Positions 43,797-52,462 of a stretch of DNA of 64,000 nt are shown here, one piece after another. Origin of the DNA: Lachnospiraceae bacterium (GTDB taxonomy: Bacteria; Bacillota; Clostridia; Lachnospirales; Anaerotignaceae); NCBI GenBank assembly GCA_019422065.1, contig JAHZEA010000002.1, positions 76,096 through 140,095 of the forward strand, given 5' to 3'. The notes under the pieces are model-generated. The model made no database searches and was not told the DNA's origin. It saw nothing but the letters and a program-made list of their open reading frames with translations. The position numbers were made by a program, and so were the translations under genes. Position 1 is the first letter of the stretch. Every line of letters begins with the position of its first letter.

Positions 43797-43905
43797 TAAC
43801 AAAAAAGCTCCGAAAATAATTCGGAGCGGAATAAAAATCGTTTTGTATTCAGCCCTGGTTTTATTTATAGACAGGATGGTACAAACGAACTGTCTTATTT
43901 AATTA
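43797..43905 (-). ncRNA. Candidate preQ1 riboswitch leader with terminator
   Basis: On the minus strand a 5-bp stem GACAG/CTGTC (43890-43894 with 43870-43874) encloses a 15-base loop. It is followed by an A-rich tail (UAUAAAUAAAACC), the layout of class I preQ1 riboswitches. A perfect terminator (43807-43827, GCTCCGAA/TTCGGAGC, then a T-run) follows just before queD. The loop TCGTTTGTA can also pair with TACAAAACGA further on, a possible switch. The class is not certain; the queuosine-gene context supports the call. Confidence 0.62.
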
Positions 43906-43948
43906 AAAACAAGTATAACACCCTAAAAGGCAGTGCGTCAAGGTAGCC

Positions 43949-45613
43949 TTAGGCAAAACTATGGCCGTGGGCCATATGATTTATAAAAAATTCGGCCTTT
44001 TCGTCACTGTCTGCCACCCTTACCGGCTTAAGCTGGTTTACGGAAACACCTTTTTTACTCATCATTTTAACATAATCGCTGTATGAACCTTGCTGTAAAG
44101 GCACAAGTACAAGACTTTGAAGCTTTCCAAGACGTATTTTTTCGGCATAAGATGAGTTAAAGCCACAGAGTATGTTTTCTATAACCAAAGAATATTTTTC
44201 GGCGTTTTCTGCTGATATTTCTTTTTCGTACTCGGCAAAAACCACATACCTGCCCGGGGATGAATTTTTATCGGCATAAACTGTATATTCCTTGGTTTTA
44301 ACACCTGTTTCCTTTTCAAAATTAATAATAACATCCTTCATTGTGCTGTCGTTTGTTTTTTCCCCGGCAATATTAAGCACCTGATTAAGCCTGTAAACAA
44401 AACGTATTTTAGGCAGTTTATTATAAAAGCCCGTTACTTCCACAATATCCATCATTTGGTAGCGGTAAAAGCCCGATAAATTGGTTATTATAAACTCATA
44501 ACGTCTGCCTTTAACTACTTTATCCAGCGTAACAATTTCGCCTGTTTTAATGTCTTTAAACTCATAAAACGCGCTGAAAGGTATAAGCACCATTTCGTCG
44601 CTTTCAGACTCTACAGGGCAGGCAAATATACCTTCTGACGCTGAAAAAACACTGTAATGCACTTTTATGCCGCCTAAAAAGAACCTTAGCCTTTCGGTAT
44701 ATATTTTAAAGCTTTCACTGCCTATACCGAATACAAAAGCCACATTAGGCCAAATACGTTTTATAATGCCTTCAAAACCTTTGCGGCATTCTTTTTCTAT
44801 TTCTTCTGCTCTTTTAGGCATTTTTTCAAGTGTCAGCTCATTTCTTACACTTTCCGGCACATTTACTTTTTTGTTAATTGTGCCGTTTTTTATATCCTCA
44901 ACAAGCATTTGCCAGTTGTTTTCAAAATACCGCATTATATCATAAGCCGCTGTCATAAATGTGCATGTAATATAAGACAAATCCCTTTCCATAAGGGCAA
45001 ACCTTAAATGCATATACATAAAATCCATATCATGCTTTGGATAAGTAACACAAAGGGGTGTAGTATAAACATAGCTTTCGTAAGCTTTGTTTCTTTCACG
45101 TACTTTACCTGAAACGGCGCCGTATGTAAAGCCGTTTTCCTGTGTTTTAAAACGTATTTCAGTAAGTGAAACACCTCTGCCCTTAACCCAGTTTTCTTTT
45201 AATTCCCTATCCATTACAGCAAAGCAGGCACCATGGGTATAAAGTGCGAATAAATCCGCCGCCTCACGGCACATAGGAACTTTTTTTGGCTTTCCGCTGC
45301 TGCCGGAGCTTAAAGCAAAATGCTCTATATCTCGGGATGTAATTATGTTTTTTTCGCCGTTTTCAATTCGGCTTATATATTCCTCATAATCGCTGTAAGT
45401 GCTTAAAGGCACTCTTTTTTGATACTCATCAACAGTTGTAATTGTATCAAAACCGTATTTTTTTCCAAATTCGGTATTTTTATTTTCCTGCAAAAGTTTA
45501 AAAAGCAGTTTTTCATTTACATCATAGCCTTCATAAGAAGCATTTAAAAGCGCCTCTAATCCTTTATTGCCTTTTTCTATTGTTTTATTTAAAATTTCTT
45601 CTGTCGCAGTCAA
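43949..45613 (-). CDS. GH3-family acyl-acid amide synthetase
   Basis: A 554-residue adenylate-forming enzyme of the GH3 family. The ATP motif SSGSSGKPKKVP lies near residues 103-114. Other conserved parts are the N-terminal NTEFGKKYGFD region, LSGFYRYQMMDIVEVTGF near 385-402 and LNIAGEKTN near 420-428. GH3 enzymes join carboxylic acids to amino acids through acyl-adenylates; bacterial members are mostly uncharacterised. The frame reaches a TTG at 45622, but AAAAGGAG is 9 bases before the TTG at 45613, which is chosen. It is divergent from an ATP-grasp ligase gene. Confidence 0.85.
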   Translation of the reverse strand: MTATEEILNKTIEKGNKGLEALLNASYEGYDVNEKLLFKLLQENKNTEFGKKYGFDTITTVDEYQKRVPLSTYSDYEEYISRIENGEKNIITSRDIEHFALSSGSSGKPKKVPMCREAADLFALYTHGACFAVMDRELKENWVKGRGVSLTEIRFKTQENGFTYGAVSGKVRERNKAYESYVYTTPLCVTYPKHDMDFMYMHLRFALMERDLSYITCTFMTAAYDIMRYFENNWQMLVEDIKNGTINKKVNVPESVRNELTLEKMPKRAEEIEKECRKGFEGIIKRIWPNVAFVFGIGSESFKIYTERLRFFLGGIKVHYSVFSASEGIFACPVESESDEMVLIPFSAFYEFKDIKTGEIVTLDKVVKGRRYEFIITNLSGFYRYQMMDIVEVTGFYNKLPKIRFVYRLNQVLNIAGEKTNDSTMKDVIINFEKETGVKTKEYTVYADKNSSPGRYVVFAEYEKEISAENAEKYSLVIENILCGFNSSYAEKIRLGKLQSLVLVPLQQGSYSDYVKMMSKKGVSVNQLKPVRVADSDEKAEFFINHMAHGHSFA

Positions 45614-45747
45614 TATAAGCAACTCCTTTTGCGATTATAATACAATACAGATTTACCCTTTGCAACGGAAAATATATATTGTATACAATTTAGAACTTTA
45701 CTGTCTGTTTCATAATGATAAAATCATATTATAAATGGAGGTTAACT

Positions 45748-46656
45748 ATGGAAATTTATCTGCTCTTAGGCGAAAAAAGCGCCGCTCTTAAAGACATAGA
45801 CATTTTCTGCGATGCCTTTGAGAAAAACGGTATTAAACTAAAAAAAGTAATGACAGACACAATAGATATTTCATATCCATTTAATGGACAAATATCATTA
45901 AATGGACAAAAATGCCCTTTGCCTGATGCCGTTATATCAGCATATTTCGGCAACATAAATGATTACAACTTATATGTTACAAGATACTTTGAGAGTATGG
46001 GTGTTTTATGCATAAATACCGCCGACTGCATAATTGACGCCCGTGACAAATTAAAGGCTATGCTTAAAATAAGCCAAAATTTGCCTGATATTAAAATACC
46101 AGACTCACTGCTTTTAAGCCCAAACACAACAACGGAATTTATAAAAGAAAAAATGTCTTTTCCATGCATAATTAAAATACTTAACGGCAGCAAAGGCATA
46201 GGCGTTGAGCTTTGCCAAAATGCGGAAGACGCCATTAAAAAATCAAATGAATTTAAAGAAAAATACGGCGACAGTGCAATGCTTCAAAAATATATAAGCT
46301 TTTCAAAAGGCCGCGACATACGTTTTATAATCTGCGGCGGAAAGTATATAGTTTCTTTTATACGCCAAAACAGCCAAAGCTTTTTATCTAATGTGGCAAA
46401 AGGCGGGGAAATAATTCCTTATACCCCTAAAGACGAAGAAATAAAAGCCGCCGAAAGCATAGCAGCACTGCTTAATATTAATTTGGGAAGTGTTGACTTT
46501 TTGACCGATAAAAACGGTGAACTTGTATTCTGCGAGGCAAACGCCATGCCCGGCCTTAACTACACACAAGCCTTTATAAAAGCCGGCCTTGAGAATCCTC
46601 TTAACTCTATAGTTAAAAACATCAAAAACCAAATAAATACTATAAAAAAATACTAA
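45748..46656 (+). CDS. RimK-like ATP-grasp ligase
   Basis: A 302-residue ATP-grasp enzyme of the RimK/LysX type. Typical parts are the small N-terminal domain, DKLKAMLKISQ near residue 99, FPCIIKILNGSKGIGV near 140-155 (ATP loop), LQKYI near 181 and the metal-binding FCEANAMPG near 262-270. Family members add an amino acid or another amine to a carboxylate through an acyl-phosphate. The frame opens at 45715, but TGGAGG supports the ATG at 45748. It is divergent from a GH3 amide synthetase and a terminator follows. The substrate is unknown. Confidence 0.85.
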   Translation: MEIYLLLGEKSAALKDIDIFCDAFEKNGIKLKKVMTDTIDISYPFNGQISLNGQKCPLPDAVISAYFGNINDYNLYVTRYFESMGVLCINTADCIIDARDKLKAMLKISQNLPDIKIPDSLLLSPNTTTEFIKEKMSFPCIIKILNGSKGIGVELCQNAEDAIKKSNEFKEKYGDSAMLQKYISFSKGRDIRFIICGGKYIVSFIRQNSQSFLSNVAKGGEIIPYTPKDEEIKAAESIAALLNINLGSVDFLTDKNGELVFCEANAMPGLNYTQAFIKAGLENPLNSIVKNIKNQINTIKKY

Positions 46657-46660
46657 AAAA

Positions 46661-46691
46661 TCGGGTTTAAAGTTTATCGCTTTAAACCCGA
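46661..46691 (+). terminator. Bidirectional intrinsic terminator
   Basis: A 12-bp perfect stem TCGGGTTTAAAG/CTTTAAACCCGA with a 7-base loop and a T-run, between convergent genes. Confidence 0.9.
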
Positions 46692-46717
46692 TAATTTTTT
46701 TTCACAAATACTTAAAA

Positions 46718-46918
46718 TTATAAACCGCCGTTAAGAAGTATATTGTTATATACAACCTGTATGCCGTAAACAATGCAGAAAAGCATTATCGCCCACCAAA
46801 TAGCTGTTTTAGGTTCTTTTTCGTTTTTATTTACTTTATATTTATTATATTTTTCGCGGTTTTCCTCATTTACTCTATTGTTATATAAATTCATTCTTTT
46901 AAATTCTTTATCATCCAT
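46718..46918 (-). CDS. Small single-pass membrane protein
   Basis: A 66-residue protein with a charged, Asn/Lys-rich cytoplasmic N-terminus (about 38 residues) and one C-terminal membrane helix (AIWWAIMLFCIVYGIQVVY). No family is recognised. The frame extends to 47029, but GGAGGGG supports the ATG at 46918. It lies between two terminators, so it is its own transcription unit. Confidence 0.65.
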   Translation of the reverse strand: MDDKEFKRMNLYNNRVNEENREKYNKYKVNKNEKEPKTAIWWAIMLFCIVYGIQVVYNNILLNGGL

Positions 46919-47010
46919 TAAATATCCCCTCCAACACACACAAACAACTTCCACTAATATTATTTTACATAACACCGTATGAAAAGTCAATTTATTTATA
47001 AAACGCAAAC

Positions 47011-47035
47011 AAAGCCGTGAAAAAATCACGGCTTT
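47011..47035 (-). terminator. Intrinsic terminator after the enolase-superfamily gene
   Basis: A 10-bp perfect stem AAAGCCGTGA/TCACGGCTTT with a 5-base loop. Confidence 0.88.
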
Positions 47036-47058
47036 ATAAATAATATACTTATTTAGTT

Positions 47059-48276
47059 TTATGCTTGTATAACACCAGCCTTGTCATCTCCCGGTGACTG
47101 TGCCCAAGGGTCGCCAGTTACAGCAAACATCTGGTCATGGCGTGCCTGTTTAGTAATTGTATGTATTGTATCTTTGGCATTATAAACCTCATCTTTTAAA
47201 TTAATACCAAGACCCGGTCTGTCGCTTAAATAAATATGTCCGTCGCGTATATCAACTCCGTTATCTGTTATATCAAATGTTTTATAAAGTGAGCGCACTG
47301 TTTCGATACCATTTGTGTTAGGACAGCTTATCATAAGATGTGCAACAACCATAGTCATAACAGGCGAACCGCAGTTATGCGTTGTAACAGGCAAATGATA
47401 AGCATCAGCCATGCCGGCTATTTTTTTACACTCTGTAATTCCGCCGCAGTAGCTTACATCAAACATAGCAATATCACAGGCGTCTTTTTCAAACAACTCT
47501 CTAAACTGGTATTTAGTAACAAGCCTCTCGCTGGCAAGTATAGGAAGCTTTGTTTTTTTCCTTAAATTTGCAAAGCATGTTATATTATCAACTGGTATAG
47601 GGTCCTCAAACCACATAGGGTCGTACTGCTCTACTTCCTCTGCCACACGCACAGCCATTGGCAAATTCCATCTGGAGTGGCACTCAAGAGCTATTTCCAT
47701 TTTGTCCCCTACGGCGTCACGTATTTTCTTAAACGGCAGAAGGCCGCGGCGTATATCCTCTCTTGTTACATACTGGCCGTTATATTTAGTTGAAAGGCTG
47801 TCTAAAGGCCAAATCTTCATAGCTGTAATGCCGCTTTTTAAAAGGTCTTTTGCCAGCTCTCCGGCATCTTCCATAAACCACTCTCTATCTCTTATGTTTC
47901 CGTAACTAATACATGTGTTATATACTTTAAGGCTTTCCTGTGTTTTGCCGCCTAAAAGGTTATAAACCGGCATGTTTGCGGCTTTTCCCTTTATATCCCA
48001 AAGCGCCATATCTATAGCGCCCATGGCACGCATTTCAGCACCCATGTAACCGGTGTAATTGGCACTGTCATACATCATAGCCCAAAGCTTTTCGTTATTT
48101 AAAGGATTTTCACCTAAAATTATTTCGGCACAGAAATTATGTACCGCTGTTTTTGTAAGCTCAACTTTGTCTGTAGCCTCGCCTATACCCGTTATGCCTT
48201 CATCGGTATGTACCATAACCCATAAATGCCTTGGATGTGCCGGAAGCTGAATTGTTTCAACAGCCGTAATTTTCAT
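47059..48276 (-). CDS. Mandelate racemase/enolase superfamily dehydratase
   Basis: A 405-residue enolase-superfamily enzyme. The N-terminal capping domain is followed by a barrel with metal ligands in ALECHSRW near residue 200, FEDPIP near 226 and ASERL near 250, and a later catalytic TTHNCGSPV near 300. The His in ECHSRW and the THNCGSP end resemble sugar-acid dehydratases (galactonate, mannonate or similar) more than muconate cycloisomerases. The likely role is breakdown of an aldonic or uronic acid; the substrate is unknown. A GntR/FCD regulator gene lies just upstream on the same strand. Confidence 0.85.
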   Translation of the reverse strand: MKITAVETIQLPAHPRHLWVMVHTDEGITGIGEATDKVELTKTAVHNFCAEIILGENPLNNEKLWAMMYDSANYTGYMGAEMRAMGAIDMALWDIKGKAANMPVYNLLGGKTQESLKVYNTCISYGNIRDREWFMEDAGELAKDLLKSGITAMKIWPLDSLSTKYNGQYVTREDIRRGLLPFKKIRDAVGDKMEIALECHSRWNLPMAVRVAEEVEQYDPMWFEDPIPVDNITCFANLRKKTKLPILASERLVTKYQFRELFEKDACDIAMFDVSYCGGITECKKIAGMADAYHLPVTTHNCGSPVMTMVVAHLMISCPNTNGIETVRSLYKTFDITDNGVDIRDGHIYLSDRPGLGINLKDEVYNAKDTIHTITKQARHDQMFAVTGDPWAQSPGDDKAGVIQA

Positions 48277-48341
48277 TTAAACTCCTCCTTTAATAACTTT
48301 ATAACACTATATATTTTTACAGTTTTATTAAATTCTGTCTC

Positions 48342-48995
48342 TTATTTTATGCCTTTTAAAATTTCCTCACAGCTTAAAAGATGTTCTTTTATATTTAAGA
48401 ATGCCTTTTTAGCGTTTCCGCTTTTTATAGCTTCATATATTTTTAAATGTTCTTTGTGTGTTTGTATAATTCTGTCTTTTTTATAAAAAGACTGAAGGCC
48501 TATACGGCTTATCTGGTTTCTTAAATTAACTATTGATTCTTTCATTCTGCTGTTGCCGCAAAAATCAATAATTGCCAAATGAAAGCCCAAATCGTTTTTT
48601 ATAAATTCTTCCTGTATGCCTTCTTTATTAAGCATTTCTTCTTCACTATCCAAAAAAGAGCGCATGCTCTGGCAAAGCTCCTGACCTTCCTGTGATGTTA
48701 TATTTTCGGCGGCATAAAGAGCGCAAAAACCTTCTATAGCCATTCGCATTTGAAGTATTTCGTGCATCTCATTTTGGGAAATTTCTTTAACCTTAATTCC
48801 TTTATTTGACTGTATTACAATATAGCCTTCTTTTTGAAGCTGAAGTATTGCTTCCCTTACAGGTGTTCTTGAAATTCCCATTATTTCGGCAAAATGTCTT
48901 TCAGAATATACCTTAGATGGTTCAAGCTGATTATTAACTATTAAATTAAGCAGGTATTCATAGGCCTGTTCTTTAAATGTAGATTTTACAAACAT
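48342..48995 (-). CDS. GntR family regulator (FCD subfamily)
   Basis: A 217-residue regulator with an N-terminal winged helix (HFAEIMGISRTPVREAILQLQKEG near residues 33-56) and an all-helical FCD domain with metal-binding His/Asp residues (NDLGFHLAIIDFCGN near 129). The frame reaches 49046, but AGGAGGGG supports the ATG at 48995. It probably regulates the adjoining dehydratase gene. A palindrome (49008-49028) just upstream of the start may be its operator. A paralogue lies 195 bases upstream. Confidence 0.93.
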   Translation of the reverse strand: MFVKSTFKEQAYEYLLNLIVNNQLEPSKVYSERHFAEIMGISRTPVREAILQLQKEGYIVIQSNKGIKVKEISQNEMHEILQMRMAIEGFCALYAAENITSQEGQELCQSMRSFLDSEEEMLNKEGIQEEFIKNDLGFHLAIIDFCGNSRMKESIVNLRNQISRIGLQSFYKKDRIIQTHKEHLKIYEAIKSGNAKKAFLNIKEHLLSCEEILKGIK

Positions 48996-49007
48996 AATAC
49001 CCCTCCT

Positions 49008-49028
49008 ACTGGTGTGTAGTATACCAGT
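49008..49028 (-). promoter_or_regulatory. Candidate GntR operator
   Basis: ACTGGT-N9-ACCAGT is a perfect 6-bp inverted repeat just upstream of the ribosome site of the GntR gene. It would suit autoregulation. Confidence 0.5.
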
Positions 49029-49146
49029 TTTATGTATAATTGGCAATATGATTTATTTACAAAAATACTGTGTTAAATTTATTTATAAATACAGTAATCA
49101 ATGTTTGTAATATACAAATCAGCTACTACACGTAACATGTAATAAC

Positions 49147-49188
49147 AAAAAACGCATTTATCAGCTTTATACTAATAATGCGTTTTTT
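49147..49188 (-). terminator. Intrinsic terminator after the second GntR gene
   Basis: A 12-bp stem AAAAAACGCATT/AATGCGTTTTTT around an 18-base loop, directly after the GntR stop at 49190. Confidence 0.75.
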
Positions 49189-49189
49189 A

Positions 49190-49840
49190 TTAAAGTTTAT
49201 CTAATACTTCACGGTATTTATCAAGGTGTGCTTCAAGAGCCATATAAATATCATTTCTTGTACCGCTCTTTATTGCCTCATAAATTTCCATGTGCTCTTT
49301 ATAAGCATTTGTTATAGTACCGCCTATTGAAAACGTTTTAACGCCTATGCGGTCTATTCTGTTTCGCATATCATTAAATATATTCAGCATTTGACTGTTA
49401 TTTACATAGCTTACAATAGCCAAATGAAAATTAAAATCCCACTTCATAAATTCCTGTGATGTGGCAGAGCTTTCAATAAGCTGTTTTTCTTGAACAAGAT
49501 AAGATTTAAGTGTCTGCACAAGGTCGCGCCACTTTTGACTTCCGGCTGTATCAACGGCATACATACCGCAAAAACCCTCTATTGCCATTCTTACCTGAAG
49601 ATATTCGTCTATATCTTTGCCGCTGTATTCACGCAACATAAAGCCTTTATTTGGTTTTATGGTAACAAAATCTTCATGGGCAAGCTGAAGCACTGCTTCT
49701 CTTACAGGCGTACGGGAAATATTAAGCATTTCAGCAAAGCCCTGTTCTGTATAAATTTCATCTGCCTTAAGTTTGCCGTCTATAATTTGTTTTTTCAGGT
49801 AATTATACGCCTGCATTTTAAGCGTTATTCTTTCAATCAA
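49190..49840 (-). CDS. GntR family regulator (FCD subfamily), paralogue
   Basis: A 216-residue regulator closely related to the previous one across both domains (GFAEMLNISRTPVREAVLQLAHE near residues 34-56; DFNFHLAIVSYVNN near 130; VRMAIEGFCGMYA near 84). The start is a TTG preceded by AAAGGAGAGG. It lies between coaBC and the first GntR gene. Its ligand is unknown; the similarity suggests a related sugar acid or hydroxyacid. Confidence 0.92.
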   Translation of the reverse strand: MIERITLKMQAYNYLKKQIIDGKLKADEIYTEQGFAEMLNISRTPVREAVLQLAHEDFVTIKPNKGFMLREYSGKDIDEYLQVRMAIEGFCGMYAVDTAGSQKWRDLVQTLKSYLVQEKQLIESSATSQEFMKWDFNFHLAIVSYVNNSQMLNIFNDMRNRIDRIGVKTFSIGGTITNAYKEHMEIYEAIKSGTRNDIYMALEAHLDKYREVLDKL

Positions 49841-49875
49841 AGTAACCTCTCCTTTTAAACTTCAGCAAATAATAA

Positions 49876-51075
49876 TTAACTGCGTCCAAACCGCTTAAGT
49901 ATAAATGTCAAAATCTCGTTTGACACACCTTCTTTTGACATTTTTTCCAGCTGAAGCATTTCATCATTTGTAATTATTGTAACTATATTTGTGTCAGTAC
50001 CAAAACCGGCACCTGCCTGTTTAAGGTTATTTGCCACTATCATATCAATATTTTTTTTGTTTATTTTGGCCCTGCTGTTTTCTATCATGTTTTGGGTTTC
50101 CATTGAAAAGCCGCATATAAACTGGCCGTCACGCCTGTTTTCGCCCATATATTTTATAATATCCGGGTTTCTGGTAAGCTCTATATTCATGTCGTCGTCT
50201 TTTTTCTTTATTTTCTCATCAGAAGCATGCGAAGGCTTATAGTCTGCCACAGCGGCGGCTTTAATTATAATATCGTAATCTTTAAATCTTGATTTAAAGA
50301 CATCGAACATATCCTGAGCACTTGTAACGCTTATATTTTCGGCAAACCTAACCGGCGGAAGACTTGTCTTTCCGCTTACAAGTGTTACATCAGCCCCACG
50401 GCGCACAGCCGCCTTAGCAAGCTCATAGCCCATTTTGCCAGTTGAATGATTTGTAATATATCTTACCGGGTCTATAGCTTCCTGCGTAGGTCCGGCGCTT
50501 ACTATAACTTTAAGGCCTGCCATATCTTTTTTATAAGCCGCTTCTTTTAATACATAATCAACAAGTTCTTCTTCCGGCGGCATTTTGCCTTCTCCATTAT
50601 CACCGCAGGCAAGATAACCGCTTGCTGGTGTTATAACTTCATAGCCGAAGCGTTTGAGTTTTGAAATATTATCCTGAACAATAGCATTTCTATACATTGC
50701 CGTATTCATAGCCGGAGCTATTATAACCTTGCATGTGCAGGCCATAACAGTTGTTGTAAGCATATCATCGGCAATGCCGTTTGCTATTTTGCCTATTACA
50801 TTTGCCGTAGCCGGAGATATAAGGCATACATCAGCCTTTTTAGCTAAAGCCACATGTGCTACATTAAACTGAAAATTTCTGTCAAAAGTATCTACAATAC
50901 ATTTATGTGATGTAAGAGTTTCAAAAGTAATTGGGTTAATGAAATTAACCGCATTTTTAGTCATTATAACATATACATCGGCATGCTGTTTAATAAGCAT
51001 GCTGACACAGTTAGCCATTTTATATGAAGCTATTCCGCCTGTTACGCAAACAAGCACAGTTTTGCCTTTAAGCAT
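49876..51075 (-). CDS. coaBC: Bifunctional phosphopantothenoylcysteine decarboxylase/synthetase
   Basis: A 399-residue two-domain enzyme that converts 4'-phosphopantothenate to 4'-phosphopantetheine in CoA synthesis. The N-terminal flavin decarboxylase has VCVTGGIASYKMA near residues 8-20, PAMNTAMYRN near 120 and the catalytic Cys in LACGDNGEG near 157. The C-terminal synthetase has ITNHSTGKMGYELAKAA near 207-223 and AAVADYKP near 274. A GGGATGG site precedes the ATG. The coaX pair in the same window covers the preceding kinase step. Confidence 0.96.
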   Translation of the reverse strand: MLKGKTVLVCVTGGIASYKMANCVSMLIKQHADVYVIMTKNAVNFINPITFETLTSHKCIVDTFDRNFQFNVAHVALAKKADVCLISPATANVIGKIANGIADDMLTTTVMACTCKVIIAPAMNTAMYRNAIVQDNISKLKRFGYEVITPASGYLACGDNGEGKMPPEEELVDYVLKEAAYKKDMAGLKVIVSAGPTQEAIDPVRYITNHSTGKMGYELAKAAVRRGADVTLVSGKTSLPPVRFAENISVTSAQDMFDVFKSRFKDYDIIIKAAAVADYKPSHASDEKIKKKDDDMNIELTRNPDIIKYMGENRRDGQFICGFSMETQNMIENSRAKINKKNIDMIVANNLKQAGAGFGTDTNIVTIITNDEMLQLEKMSKEGVSNEILTFILKRFGRS

Positions 51076-51235
51076 ACAACCATCCCTAACTCAAAAATTT
51101 CAACAGTAATCATACTTTATCGAATAATTATACCAAAACCTTACTTAATTATCTATAGAAAATATTATATATTGCAAAAAAACATATAATATAAGCCTAT
51201 TTGGCATATTAACATAATAAATAGTACAAAAAAAT

Positions 51236-51272
51236 AACGGTATAAACCATTAAATTCTTAGTTTATACCGTT
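51236..51272 (-). terminator. Intrinsic terminator after the TolC-like gene
   Basis: A 12-bp perfect stem (51236-51247 with 51261-51272) with a 13-base loop, downstream of the ABC export set on the minus strand. Confidence 0.8.
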
Positions 51273-51294
51273 AAATTTATTTTATGTAATTGTC

Positions 51295-52449
51295 TTACAT
51301 TAATTCTGTGTTTGTCAGCTCCTCAGAAAGAAGCATATGGCTGTAAACACTGCTTAAAAGTGTATTTTCTTTTTCGGCTACATTATACTGGGCTGTTAAA
51401 AGCTCATAATACGATGCATTTCCGCTGAGGTACTTAACCTGTACTCTCTCAAATTCATCCTGAAGCAATTTTAATTCATCAAGTCCAGATGTATAATTTT
51501 TTTCTTCCTGAACAATGGAGTTATATTTTTGATACAAAGACTCATAAACACTGTTTTTTGCATCTTCATAACTCATTTCGGCTGAGTTTAAGCTGTTTTG
51601 TGCCGATTGGTAGCCGCCTATTTCAGAACTGTTTAAAGGCGTAAGCTTTGATGTTTGCTTTGATGTTTCATAACTCTTTTCCGCCTGTCTTACAGAGTTG
51701 CTTGAAGCAACTTTTCCGTTAATATAGCTTTCAACCGGTATATCCAGCTCAAAAGGCTCATAAACGGCATCCATTACAAAGTTATATCTTTTGTTTATGT
51801 CTGTACCCATTAATATATTTAAAGAAACATATTCCAGTTCAAGAGTATCTTTTTGTGTTTCAAGCTGTTCCTTGGCTGTATTATAGGCTAGATTAAGGTT
51901 ATCATACTCGCTTTGAGATATTTTACCATTTGAGAGCTTTATTTTTGAAAGAGCCAGATTATACTCATCGTTTTTAAGTGCCATTTCCGACAAAGCAATA
52001 CTTCTTTGAAGCTCAATAATATTAATATACGACTCTTTCATTGAATGTTTAACGCTTTCCTCCTGAGCAACTATAGAAAGCTCACTGTTCTGATAACTGC
52101 TTTGGGAGTTTAAAAAGCTTATTAAGCCCGAAAAACCGTCTGATGAATAAGCCTCAAGGTACTGTATTTCAAGCTGTGTTTCGGCAAGGTCCATACTTGC
52201 TTTAAGGTTATTAAGCGAAGAGCTGTTTCTCAGCGCTTTTTCTACAGCCTCGTCAAATGTTAAAGTTTCCAAATCCTCATCATACTGACTGGTTATAAAA
52301 GTACTGAACTGCTCAGTAAGGTCGGTTTGCTCCTGCTCTGCTGTTGTTTCTTCGGTTGTTTCAGTTGTGCTTTCATCTGCGGCAAAAGAATTTACAGGTG
52401 AAAATGCCATAAATACGGCAATTAAAACAGCCAAATATCTTTTTTTCAT
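51295..52449 (-). CDS. TolC-like (outer membrane efflux fold) exported protein
   Basis: A 384-residue exported protein. A signal peptide (MKKRYLAVLIAVFMAFSPVNSFA) is followed by a Thr/Glu-rich spacer. Two long helical repeats then follow (about 62-230 and 240-384), with LTFDEAVEKALRNSSSLN at the start, the layout of the TolC repeat. The frame reaches 52470, but AAAGGATG supports the ATG at 52449. It is the last gene after a MacA-like adaptor, an ATPase and a MacB-like permease. TolC proteins normally cross an outer membrane, so its role in a Gram-positive is not obvious. Confidence 0.82.
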   Translation of the reverse strand: MKKRYLAVLIAVFMAFSPVNSFAADESTTETTEETTAEQEQTDLTEQFSTFITSQYDEDLETLTFDEAVEKALRNSSSLNNLKASMDLAETQLEIQYLEAYSSDGFSGLISFLNSQSSYQNSELSIVAQEESVKHSMKESYINIIELQRSIALSEMALKNDEYNLALSKIKLSNGKISQSEYDNLNLAYNTAKEQLETQKDTLELEYVSLNILMGTDINKRYNFVMDAVYEPFELDIPVESYINGKVASSNSVRQAEKSYETSKQTSKLTPLNSSEIGGYQSAQNSLNSAEMSYEDAKNSVYESLYQKYNSIVQEEKNYTSGLDELKLLQDEFERVQVKYLSGNASYYELLTAQYNVAEKENTLLSSVYSHMLLSEELTNTELM

Positions 52450-52462
52450 TAACTCACATCCT

